In this document: positions 12,101-20,861 of the stretch, one piece after another
How positions within the stretch are numbered: the first letter of the stretch is position 1
Layout: every line of letters begins with the position of its first letter
Assembly (NCBI GenBank): GCA_025617745.1
Contig: CM046855.1
Location: 49,145,813 to 49,209,812, forward strand
Direction: 5' to 3'
Length of the DNA: 64,000 nt
From: Heliocidaris erythrogramma
Taxonomy: Eukaryota > Echinodermata > Echinoidea > Camarodonta > Echinometridae
Translations under genes and position numbers: made by a program
The notes under the pieces: model-generated
Seen by the model: the letters and a program-made list of their open reading frames with translations, nothing else
Databases searched by the model: none
Told to the model about the DNA's origin: nothing

Positions 12101-12830
12101 TTCATATGTCTTTTTGAAATTTATTTCTGCCATTCATAGAAATGAACACTCAAACTGTAATTCCTCATGGTTAAAGTTTATTGAAGATACATTCAATCAA
12201 ACCGGCCTATCCAATATATGGCTAGGTCAAAATAGTGGATTGGGTTTGAATATTAATTCTTTGTTAAAATTGAGACTGAATGATATTTTTTCTCAGGAAT
12301 GGAGAGATGTAGTTTGGTCAAATCGCATTTGCACAAATTATAGATTATTTAAAGACAACCATGTATTTGAAAGTTATTTACTCACCCTAAATAAAACTGA
12401 TGCTTTTACTCTCTGTAAGTTTCGGTGTAGATCTCATAAACTACCTGTAAACAAGGGACGATTTGATGCGAACACACCGCATAGTGACATGCAGTGCCCT
12501 CTTTGCCTAAATACTGATATAGGTGATGAATTTCACTATATTTTTGTTTGTCCTTGTTTTGAAAAGGAGAGACGTTTATATTTGCCAAAAAAGTTTTTTA
12601 CATATAGGTCCAGGCTTCCGAGTGCTTTGCACATGACAGAACTATTTGATACTAGGAAAACTTCTCAGTTGAAGAATTTAGCTAGATTTACATGCCTTAT
12701 TATGCTTCCATTTTCTCAAAAAACAGAAAAAGAAAATACCTCAGGATTTTCTGGTAGTACAACTAGAGTTGGACCCATACGTACTCGTAGCGGTAGGATA
12801 GTGAAACGGCCTGTTTTGTTTACATTGTAG
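9162..12830 (+). CDS. LINE endonuclease/reverse transcriptase polyprotein (1222 aa)
   Basis: The protein would nick chromosomal DNA and copy the element RNA at the nick. Residues about 1-270 look like an AP-type endonuclease: GDFNART near residue 136 and SDVHCPI near 265. The reverse transcriptase follows: IPIFKNKG near 588, FIDYKKAFDLVD near 675, GVRQGENLSPLLF near 730 and LLYADDTIIL near 785. The C-terminus has a CPLC...H...CPCF zinc-like motif near residue 1111. The first endonuclease motifs (the early Asn and the Glu of an ETW-type box) are not apparent, and a TAA stop lies directly before the ATG. Either the start is 5' of an old lesion, or the N-terminus has been lost or has diverged. 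The whole remaining frame is open. CR1/Jockey assignment is by motif style and tail, so the clade is not certain. Confidence 0.85.
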   Translation: MGRENGVTPVCVDCMCIRWRSILPLTDSIDLSNSYLYNFECYCLPRRSEQKFGGFHGMCILMKKHIFEHSEMLGNTTSPSIIWIKVHREILGYDFILGAVYLPCEGSIHHSHEVFECFAQDVINLKSKFNIPFCLVGDFNARTGLLADYIDIDDNVVSDILGLNFCDDPNLSPTYMVPNERQNMDVKVNNNGNQVIDLCKSLGFSIVNGRLGDDIGIGNYTCFNKNGGCSTIDYAIVSHDLFHNIQNFQVDLFDKCLSDVHCPIILTLQSEHNQEIHDIEVASDDALIKTVCDSSKSSYMSFKWDCENVNEYSDRLHNLTLQLPGIIENIHEDVSQEMVDKYYSEICNSFLQAALDLGVCKWKQSKKVRNHGKKDNKNFCSQLWFDAECEAARKEYFNLRNRLSRKIQLGRRLDIQVLDIDDLHSDFVLASKKYKKLLRYKKRKYGKSISASLRSLKNNGNPRAFWSLLNSSSHQIKSTINISLCDLVHHFKSLGTICISDNHSEERMILDTGNMPIQNDGLNKPITLEEVELMINKLKNAKACGKDLIRNEFLKSSPVEMRRVIVDFFNVVLESGIVPSEWCIGVIIPIFKNKGQNSNPDNYRGITLLSCLGKLFTSVLNNRISNFLESNHMLGEEQAGFRSTYSTIDHVFVLKTIIDFYLQKKKRLYCAFIDYKKAFDLVDRKLLWFKLLKMGVNGKVLNVVKNLYKHAKSCVSANGTVSEFFTCNAGVRQGENLSPLLFSVYLNDFQEHIAKFYPGLKTLNEEINNTLQGEEQEFFSKLLCLLYADDTIILAESPDELQVALDAVQEYCNTWRLTVNASKTKIMIFSRGKIRKIPNFTYGHEKIDVVYDFTYLGVQFNYNGSFKKAISKQIIQARKALYSMVSKAKKMQLSVDIQCHLFDHLIMPILLYGSEVWGYEDLRQIEVFHRKFLRTLLSVGSCTPDCMVYGETGRGLILNQVKRRLVNFWSRILRGKDSKYSYVFLKFISAIHRNEHSNCNSSWLKFIEDTFNQTGLSNIWLGQNSGLGLNINSLLKLRLNDIFSQEWRDVVWSNRICTNYRLFKDNHVFESYLLTLNKTDAFTLCKFRCRSHKLPVNKGRFDANTPHSDMQCPLCLNTDIGDEFHYIFVCPCFEKERRLYLPKKFFTYRSRLPSALHMTELFDTRKTSQLKNLARFTCLIMLPFSQKTEKENTSGFSGSTTRVGPIRTRSGRIVKRPVLFTL

Positions 12831-13041
12831 CTTGTAAATAGACTGTATTGTTCTTACATATTACATCACTGTACACTATCTAAGCATACATTGCGTTTTT
12901 TAGTTGGTTATATTCTACACATGTACATTGTTTTTATAGAACTTTTGTTTGTACATTGTATCATTATGTCATTATCTTTGTAAAATAATTGTATTCAAAA
13001 GTCATGTATTGTTATTTATACTTTTATGTTTGTACTCTCAT

Positions 13042-13098
13042 ACCCCGAGAGGGGGTCAAAGAGTCAATAAAATTCTACAAAATTCTACAAATTCTACC
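13042..13098 (+). other. LINE 3' end: ACCCC-GAGAG-GGGGT hairpin and AATTCTAC tail
   Basis: ACCCC (13042-13046) pairs with GGGGT (13052-13056) around the loop GAGAG. It is followed by AATAAA and three units of (A)AATTCTAC(A). 3' hairpins and short tandem tails are the features by which several LINE reverse transcriptases recognise their own RNA. Confidence 0.65.
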
Positions 13099-13398
13099 AG
13101 TGTTTGTGCTACTGATGCATGTTGATTGGCCTGACTCGGTCACGGCGGCCAATAAACTACCTTAACCTCTAATCAGAAATCGTCCGGGTTTTCCTTTAAT
13201 GTATGGCGCAAGCAAAAAAAAAAGGGTTTTTCTTTCTAAAACGGGGGGAGGCACTGAATCCGCGACTGGGCGGAGGCATAATAATAAAAACTGTAAGATA
13301 ATATGAAACGTCTTTAAAAAAATTTTCACTCACAAATGGAATAAGGGAAACTTAACACTAACTGCTCTGTGTCTAAATTTTAGACAGAGGTCAGAGCA

Positions 13399-13459
13399 GT
13401 CCACTGCTGGGGAAAGCTTTACTGGGGAAATTACACTAAAGCTTTCCCCAGCAGTGGAC
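13399..13459. repeat. Perfect 23-bp inverted repeat with 15-nt loop
   Basis: Arm 13399-13421 (starts GTCCACTGCTGGGG) is the exact reverse complement of 13437-13459. The 15-nt spacer repeats part of the arm (CTGGGGAAA). It could be a small transposon terminus or an RNA hairpin. No gene is attached. Confidence 0.8.
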
Positions 13460-14189
13460 CAGCGAAAGCACAGGCATGTACACATACAGTTTCCAAGCTT
13501 GGCCTGGAATATACTTAATACATTGTAGGCCCTACTACTGATAAATGATAAGATTGTTTTTACTTAAACAACCAGACTTGAGACTAGGCGTAAATAGTAA
13601 ATTTTGACTGAACGACAAAAATATACGACCAACAACAATTTATAAATTACAGAAAGTTCTTCTTCCATACACTAATTACAGCCTATCACGAAGATGAACT
13701 CAATTTGTGAGCATGTTACATTTGTGAGCACATTGCTAAAACTGACAGTTTGTAATTTAAAATGACATACATTCTTTTCGGGCAGATAAAAAATGTAAAA
13801 AGAAAATGTAACAATATGACAAACACTGATTACAAAACTCATAACAAGAATAAAAATATTCACCTCATCAAAACCACCACCGGTACCATGTCGATGGACT
13901 TGACTGTGGATCATTCTGTCAGGCAGTTTTGTTAATATTATTATATTAATACCATGGAGATCTCCAGAGCCAGAGCGCCAAACCAAGTTCACTCAACCAC
14001 GGACCTATACCGAGAAATAACCGTCTGTTATGGGGAATTATTGCCGAATTATTTACTAAAACTGACATTTGTCAACCTCACGGAGGTTAGTGGAGCCAGA
14101 CGTAAGTTTCAGTGGAACAACCAACGTTACAGTTACACAGAGACTGTAGCCCCGGGACTCTGTAACAGAGACTGAATCTTTTGGGTATC

Positions 14190-14690
14190 ACGGACCCATC
14201 GTTGACGAATATAATGGCAATGCATCATCAGTGCGGTGCGCGCGGTGCGGTGCGGTGCATGTGCGCGCGTGCCAACAATTTCGGCTTCACCGGCACCTCA
14301 ATCTTAGAACTGTACCAAATGTCACTATACAACAAGTATACTATAGGTAGTGAACGTAGATACAATTACCTAGACGCAGCGGCCTACTATTTCATTAATG
14401 AAAACATATTAATAACACATAAAACCACATAAACCGCGAGAGATGTCTCACTGCTACAATACAAATAGTCACTCACGCAGTGAAGAAAAGGGGAATCCCG
14501 GAATGGCATTATGACGTCGACGTCGTACCCGTGCCGTTAATTGCGCATGCGTGCATTCTAGCGTTGGCTAGGTATAGGCAGGCCAGGCTGGGAGCATCGA
14601 TCTCGACTAGAAGGAGCTTGGCCACCAAGCTTTGGTGTGATCGTGACGTCGCAAATCAAAATGGTGCATGGTTTGCGCACGGTTTCTCGA
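14190..14690. promoter_or_regulatory. CpG-rich candidate promoter with NRF1- and CRE-like sites
   Basis: This CG-rich block in AT-rich surroundings contains TGCGCATGCGTGC (14542-14554, NRF1-like), TGACGTCGACGTCG (from 14512, CRE-like) and a second GTGACGTCGC near 14641. No first exon could be assigned on either strand, so the promoter role is an inference. Confidence 0.35.
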
Positions 14691-14842
14691 TCTAAAGAAA
14701 CAAATATATCATCAACAAATAATTACCAGTAGAATCTAATATTTCTTTATAAGCATTTAAAGGTGCTACGACATTTGTTCCGGCGATAATTGCTCAGCTC
14801 TGTACATAGTGTTACTGGTTTATAGGGTTACAATTGGGTTAA

Positions 14843-14992
14843 GGGAAAGTCCACCCTGGTATTTTGTTGATTATGAAAAAAGCAAAAAAAAAAATGAAAA
14901 ACAGTTCAGTGATAGTTTGAGCAAAATCCGATAAGAAATAAGAGAGTTACGAACTTTTGAATCAATCAAACACAAATTACCAAACTTCTACC
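14843..14992. mobile_element. TTAA-bounded partial MITE (single arm)
   Basis: Begins just after TTAA with GGGAAAGTCCACCCTGG and carries CAGTGATAGTTTGAG and AAAATCCGATAAGAA. It is the same kind of arm as the adjacent element at 14997-15478. A TTAA also ends it (14993-14996), so it is a solo arm or a deleted copy. Confidence 0.6.
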
Positions 14993-14996
14993 TTAA

Positions 14997-15478
14997 AGGG
15001 GAAGTCGACCCTGATATCAAATTGGTTTTAAAATAAACAAAAAATAAAGATACAGATCAATGAAAGTTTTAGAAAAATCCAATAAGAATTAATAAATTCT
15101 GAAGTTGTAATCAATCAAATACAAGTATGCAACTCTTTGACTTATCTTGGAAGATCGTCTCCCATTTGCTCAGTAATGAAAATGTCATAAATTTCCATTT
15201 TCTTAGTTTTTGATGAAGGAAGATTTGCTCCATACAGGTTTTGTGTAAAAACACATGTGCAATAATTATATCGAGGTTGCATGTATATGATTGAATATAT
15301 CGAATGGGAGAGGAGCTGGCAAGATAAGTCATATAGAGTTGCAAATTTGTGTTTGATTGATTACAACTTCAAAATCTATTGATTTTTATCGGATTTTGCT
15401 CAGACGGTCAATGATCTGTATCTTTAATGTTTGCTTCTTTTAAAACCAAATTGATATGCAGGGTGGACTTCCCGCCCC
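14997..15478. mobile_element. 482-bp MITE with roughly 145-bp terminal inverted repeats and TTAA duplication
   Basis: The left arm (AGGGGAAGTCGACCCTGATA...) and the reverse complement of the right arm (GGGGCGGGAAGTCCACCCTG...) match through about 145 bp, including ATCAAATTGGTTTTAAAA and GTTGTAATCAATCAAA. TTAA lies outside both ends (14993-14996, 15479-15482). TTAA targets point to piggyBac or Kolobok superfamilies. There is no transposase inside. Confidence 0.8.
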
Positions 15479-15482
15479 TTAA

Positions 15483-16460
15483 GGTACAGAAGATTGGTAA
15501 GTGTACGAAAATCCGTAAGTGTACGAAAAATTGACGAGGAGTATGTGTCTTTCAACCGATCAGTTTATACTAATGAAAGGAATCTATATGTCAAAGAAAA
15601 TTCCCTTTTGTAATACAACACAATTAATAGTGTATTTGCATTGAATTTAGGCCTAAATGCGCCTAAAATCAAACAGCTCTTATTTACAGTTGTGAAAAGC
15701 CAGAAACTCACTATACTTGAAAAAAAAATAGCAAACCACATCGGGGCAATCGTCCCCTGCCCCTTCCCAAGCTAGACACCGGCTAACCTAAAGTAATGCA
15801 ACAAAAACTCAAAGCATCTATAGTAATAAACTTTCAGAAGGCAGCTACATCCTTTGCGAAACTTGACTGTCAGGAAAGCACTCTTGACAAGAAATTAAAC
15901 AGACGCACTTGAAACTGAAAATTAATGACTCTTTCTTTCAAAGAATAGTACTTAATTAGCTATACATAGGCTACTTCCGAGTTATCGACACTCGGTGTCG
16001 GTAAAATTCTATGCGCATTTTGTAACAGTATTTGTGGTTGTTTTTTGTGTTTTTTAAATAGTACTCATGTAACAGTCGTCATCACTCTCATCATCTCCCA
16101 TCGATCGTGGCAAAAAGGGGGAGGGGAGAAAGCAGATGGATCAACATGAGAAGATGATACGACTCGATCGGACCCCCTTAATTTATTATTCCTCTTTATA
16201 ATGCACCTACCGCTCACTCGATATCTCTGCCTTCTCTCGCATTTAAGCCATTCAGTAAAAAACCATTGACCCTCCCCCAATCATGGCTGGACCCACCCTA
16301 CTGTACTCCACTGTCTCTGCCATGACCCCCTCCGACCAGCTAGCTCAGTGAGCTCACTCCATGCCCAGATGATGAGTTTTTCAACGCGCATGTATTGTTG
16401 CGTCACAGCCTGCGCGGTCACATGGTCACAACCTTATACACTGTTGTCTGCGCGTTTCTA
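15483..16460. other. Intergenic, nothing recognised
   Basis: Apart from a short repeated GTAAGTGTACGAAAA near 15498 I see no gene, RNA or repeat with clear ends. It is the upstream flank of the TMEM145-like gene. Confidence 0.5.
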
Positions 16461-16466
16461 CCAAAC

Positions 16467-16476
16467 TATAATAAAT
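16467..16476 (+). promoter_or_regulatory. TATA-like box of the TMEM145-like gene
   Basis: TATAATAAAT lies 106 bp before the ATG at 16582, a fitting distance for a core promoter with a short 5' UTR. Sequence match only. Confidence 0.35.
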
Positions 16477-16581
16477 CACAAGTTATTCAAGTTTCTTATC
16501 GATCGCAACGAAACTTAAATACGGCTATGTAATTCGCAAGAAAATCAAGTGAATACAGCTGTTTACTCCCAAAGATCGACC

Positions 16582-19500
16582 ATGGAACTCGTAAACTTTT
16601 TCGTGCTGGCTTTAGCCTGCATTTTGCTTGTTTCAGGCAATGCAGATGCCAAAGTCAAGCTCGGGGAAATCAACTCGGAAAATGTAAGTATAGCCTTAGC
16701 CATGGCTTATACAAGATGATGCAGACAGAGAAAGGGACATTTAACAGCCCGCATAGAGACATGAAGAGAGAGAGAGAGAGAGGGAAAGAGAGAGAGAGAG
16801 AGAGAGAGAGATCGTGGGTGATCAGGGAAACCTTGTTCTTTGAGAAATAACAAGAAGAAATGACCATCATAACTACTGACACATTATCAGCATCGACATG
16901 ATTATACTGGTCTATGTGTCATTCGGAATTTAAGAAATTTAGAGTGAAAAGATCATGAAGATGGGAATTATATATTCATATAATAACCCAAAGTAAGCCA
17001 CGGTACTCTCACTCAGTATACTACATCAATAGCAGTACATGTATTTAAAGCTATATAGCTGTATATATGCTACGATATTGCTTACATGTTGATAAAAAAA
17101 ATCAAAATTATGTAAACATCGTGGACTGTATAGTGGCTAATATTGTAAGCGTTTCCGGACCGGGATAAAAAGTTGGAATGCATGCGGAAATGTATTAATG
17201 GTGATTATCGAGTGGTTTTCCGTTTTTATTTCTTCTCTCTTTCTTCTAGGACATGGAATTTCTTGGAACGTTTTACTTCCTCAACAGGGAGGATAACGTC
17301 CTGGATTATGAAATCAAGTACCCTGCTGTAAGTTGGAGTTTCATAATCATTACAATGATAATTAGTAATGATAATTAGCTTACTGGGGTTACAACGGAGA
17401 GAAAGGTTGGTGGTTGTATTTTTGTTGTTGTTGCAGTCACATGGGAGTAGATGGATGGGTGGTAAGGGGTGAGGAAATATTCATTCTCACTTTTTAAGCT
17501 CGAGGTGGCATTGCAATCAACCCCGCAGCTTGACTGCCATGTATATAATTAATGAACAGACCTTGTGAAAAATTGACCAAAGATAAAAAGTAAGTTAGTT
17601 ATGTGATATATACGGTGGTATATTTTTTTAAATCAAATCTCCCACTATTTCAAAAATTTCCCACATGATTATGAACAATGTCTAATTTCTGGAATGTTAT
17701 TTAACGGTGTGTAAAGTCTACATTTTGAAAAGTTTAAGAAGAAGTTTTAATGTTAATACGTTTAAAACATGTAAGATAACATTTTCACATTTTAATGCTA
17801 TAACACTTCATGTGAATTTCATGTAAACCACTTTGCTATCTGGGATTAATTACTTTATATTTCTTTAAATCTAAATTATGCTTTTTCTAAGTTGTAAGGG
17901 CCCACAAGGCGTCAAGCTTTTGCTTATCTTGGAGCTCCAGTTCTGTTTGATATAAGTTTCTGCTTTTTTCATATTAAATTTGTAAATTGAATATTTTGTA
18001 TAAATTAAATTGAATAAATTAAATGAAATATGCAAACCTATTGGTGATAGATTGATAAAGGAACGTTTTGGTGATGATGATGTTGGGGGTGGTAGAAGTA
18101 GAAGAAGAAGTAGTAGTAGTAGTAGAAGTAATACACACTTAGAAATAAAGGTACAATTTTGCACCATTCAAATGCAACACTGGCAGCACCTTTTTGGGTG
18201 CAACTTTGCACCCTATATAAGCTTTTTGCACCTTTAAAGGTGCAGTTAGCTACAATTTGCACCCTTAGGGTGCAAAGGGTACCCTTTTGGAGTAATATGA
18301 GTAGGAGTATAGTATTAGTAGTAGTATTAGTATAGTAGTAATAGTAGTATAGGAGTAGCGATATAGTAGTAGTAGTAGTAGTAGTAGTAGTAATAGTAGG
18401 AGTAGCGATAGTAGTAGTATAGTAGTAGTAGTAGTAGGAGTAGCGAGAATTGTAGTAGTAGTACTAGTGTCGATAGTAGTAGTAGTAGTAGTAGTAGTAT
18501 ATAGTAGTAATAGTAGTAGGAGTAGCGATATTGGTATTATAGTAGTAATAGTAGTAGGAGTATCGATAGTGGTAGTAGTAGAAGTAGTGGTAGTATAGTA
18601 GTAATAGTAGTAGGAGTAGCAGTAGTAGCAGCAGTAATAGCAGTAGCAGGAGGAGTAGCGATATTGGTAGTATAGTAGTAATAGTAGTAGGAGTATCGAT
18701 AGTATAGAAGTAGTAGTAGTATTGTAGCAATAGGAGTAGTAGTAGTAGTAGCAGTAGTAGGAGTAGCGATATTAGTAGTAATAGGAGTTGGAGTATAGAA
18801 TAAGTAGTAGTCGTAGTATAGTAGTAATAGTAGTAGGAGTAGCAGTAGTAGTAGTAGTAGGAGTAGCGATAGTAGTGGTATAGTAGTAATAGTAGTAGGA
18901 GTGGCGATAGTAGTAGTATAGTAGTAATAGTAGTAGGAGTAGCGATAATTGTAGTAGTTTAGTAGTATCGATAGTAGTAGTAATAGTAGGTAGTAGTGGT
19001 AATAAAGTATTAATAGTAGTAGGAGTAGCGATATTGGTATTATAATAGTAATAGTAGTAGGAGTATCGATAGTGGTAGTAGTAGAAGTAGTGGTAGTATA
19101 GTAGTAATAGTAGTAGGAGTAGCAGTAGTAGGAGCAGTAATAATAGTAATAGTAGGAGTATCGATAGTAGTATTAGTAGTAGTATAGTAGTAATAGTAGG
19201 AGTAGTAGTAGTATAGTAGTAATAGTAGTAGGAGTAGCGGTAGTAGTAGTAATAGTAGTAGGAGTAGCGATAGTAGTAATATATTAGTAATAGTAGTAGT
19301 AGGAGTAACGATAGTAGTAATAGTTGTTTTTAAGTAGTAATAGTAGTAGGATTAGCGATAGTAGTATTAGTAGTAGTATAGTAGTACATGTAGTAGTAGA
19401 ATTAGTAGCAGTAATAGTAGTAGTAGTAGTATAGTAGTAGTAGTAGTAGTAGTAGTAGTAGAAGTAGTAGTAGTGATAGTAGCAGAATATCAATTTTATG

Positions 19501-20861
19501 AAGGATCAAAAATGTGGTTGTTGTTATAGGACCAATGCTGCTATCGTCTCGTCATATTTGACGAAACCTATGCACAGTGGGGAGCTATAAGACCGCACGG
19601 ACATCGACTGGTAAATCATTCCAATATTTCTATACAATTCAAATTTGCTATAGTATTACATTCAATTTCTGTACATACTAGAATTACTCAGTGTACATAG
19701 TGTCGTAATAAGCTCCTTTTATATGTCGTTTCATTTTAAATGCATGTTGCCTAATTCTGGTCTAAGATTACATTTTCAGACAAAGCTTTGCAGACTTCCT
19801 CGATTATAAATACGAATTTGAATTTGAATTTGAATTTGAATTTGAATTGTGAAGTGAAATCAATGTGAACGATCATTACGAAATGTTTTTAATTGTTTTT
19901 TATTGTCAGATATCTCTCATTATTCATCTATCCAATGTAAATTCAAAAGCCTTTTTTAACCACAAGTTGACTTTTAATAGCGGGGCCACTTACAAAAGAA
20001 AGAATTTTTTTAAAGTGCCAAATCATTTCGATTATATTTCGGGCGAATGAAATAATATTTTGTAGCCTCAGCAGGTCTTCACTTTGAATATCAACAACAA
20101 CAACAAATAAATTTAGACAACTTCTTGATTAATAAATTGGGTTAAACTGCAACTTTTCAGATTTAAGAAATTGTAATGTTGGGCTTTCAAGCGTGTCTTG
20201 AATTTATCATATGCAATATCTTTCTACGATAGACCTGTCGGGATAAGATTGATCGCGTGACAGACTTGGACTACAAAATCAAACTCTCTGACCGTGATCG
20301 TGCTTGTCACATGGAGACCGATGATGCTGGCCTTAATGTGAGTATGACGTTGACAATGCATGATGATTGAAATGATGGGATTTTAGAGGTGACGAAAGAG
20401 AATGATTATAGTTTCATCAAGGAGATAATTCAGTTAAAGAATTTGCTAAGAATGAGAATGGTGTTTAAGGTGTCAAAATGGTGCTCCTTTGCTCCCCAGT
20501 GGAAAAAAAGGTAGAAGAAAAATAAGAGGAATAAAGAGGGAGAGAGAGAGTGCGAACAGGGCAAGGTAGTTGTATCAGCTAGCTGGTGTCGTTGCATTGC
20601 TCTTCAGAAGTAAAACAATCATGTTACAGTATTCTTCAGAGAAATACATTTATACAACATAAAACCTTCACTAACTTTTTTTTTAGTGGCTGGTTTGTCG
20701 TGGTCTCATCAACTTCGCATCCCGACAGCGCCCACAGTCGTACTTCGTGCATCTTACAAACTGCCGAAGCAACCGAAAAGGATTCAGGAACGTCACGTAT
20801 TCAGTGCATATGACCAATGGAAACAGCGGTCTCATGAAAGAATTTGCCGAGAACCAGAAAT
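16582..20861 (+). CDS. Exons 1-5 of the TMEM145-like gene: signal peptide and luminal domain
   Basis: MELVNFFVLALACILLVSG is a classic signal peptide. The next exons give DMEFLGTFYFLNREDNVLDY, then DQCCYRLVIFDETYAQW, matching the CC...FDD..W pattern of TMEM145. Exon 4 has two cysteines. Exon 5 gives SYFVHLTNCRSN, with N-glycosylation-type sites after it. Exons 2, 3 and 4 are all phase 0-0. Confidence 0.85.

Larger units (their letters stand above)
9162..13098 (+). mobile_element. Non-LTR retrotransposon (LINE), CR1/Jockey-like, nearly complete at the 3' end
   Basis: A long open frame coding for endonuclease plus reverse transcriptase is followed by about 270 bp of 3' UTR, a small hairpin and a tail of three AATTCTAC-type units. 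An octamer tail of this kind resembles the ATTCTATG tail known from CR1 elements. There is no LTR and no poly-A tail. The true 5' end is unknown and may lie upstream. The uninterrupted frame suggests recent activity. Confidence 0.85.

Noticed and set aside
13672-13992. Minus-strand 106-residue frame with a GAG-gtgaat donor
   Set aside because: A possible first exon facing away from the CpG-rich block, but no second exon or known protein could be matched.
18038-19493. Tyr- or Leu-rich frames on the minus strand
   Set aside because: They are translations of the AGT satellite and carry no start context, splice sites or domain.
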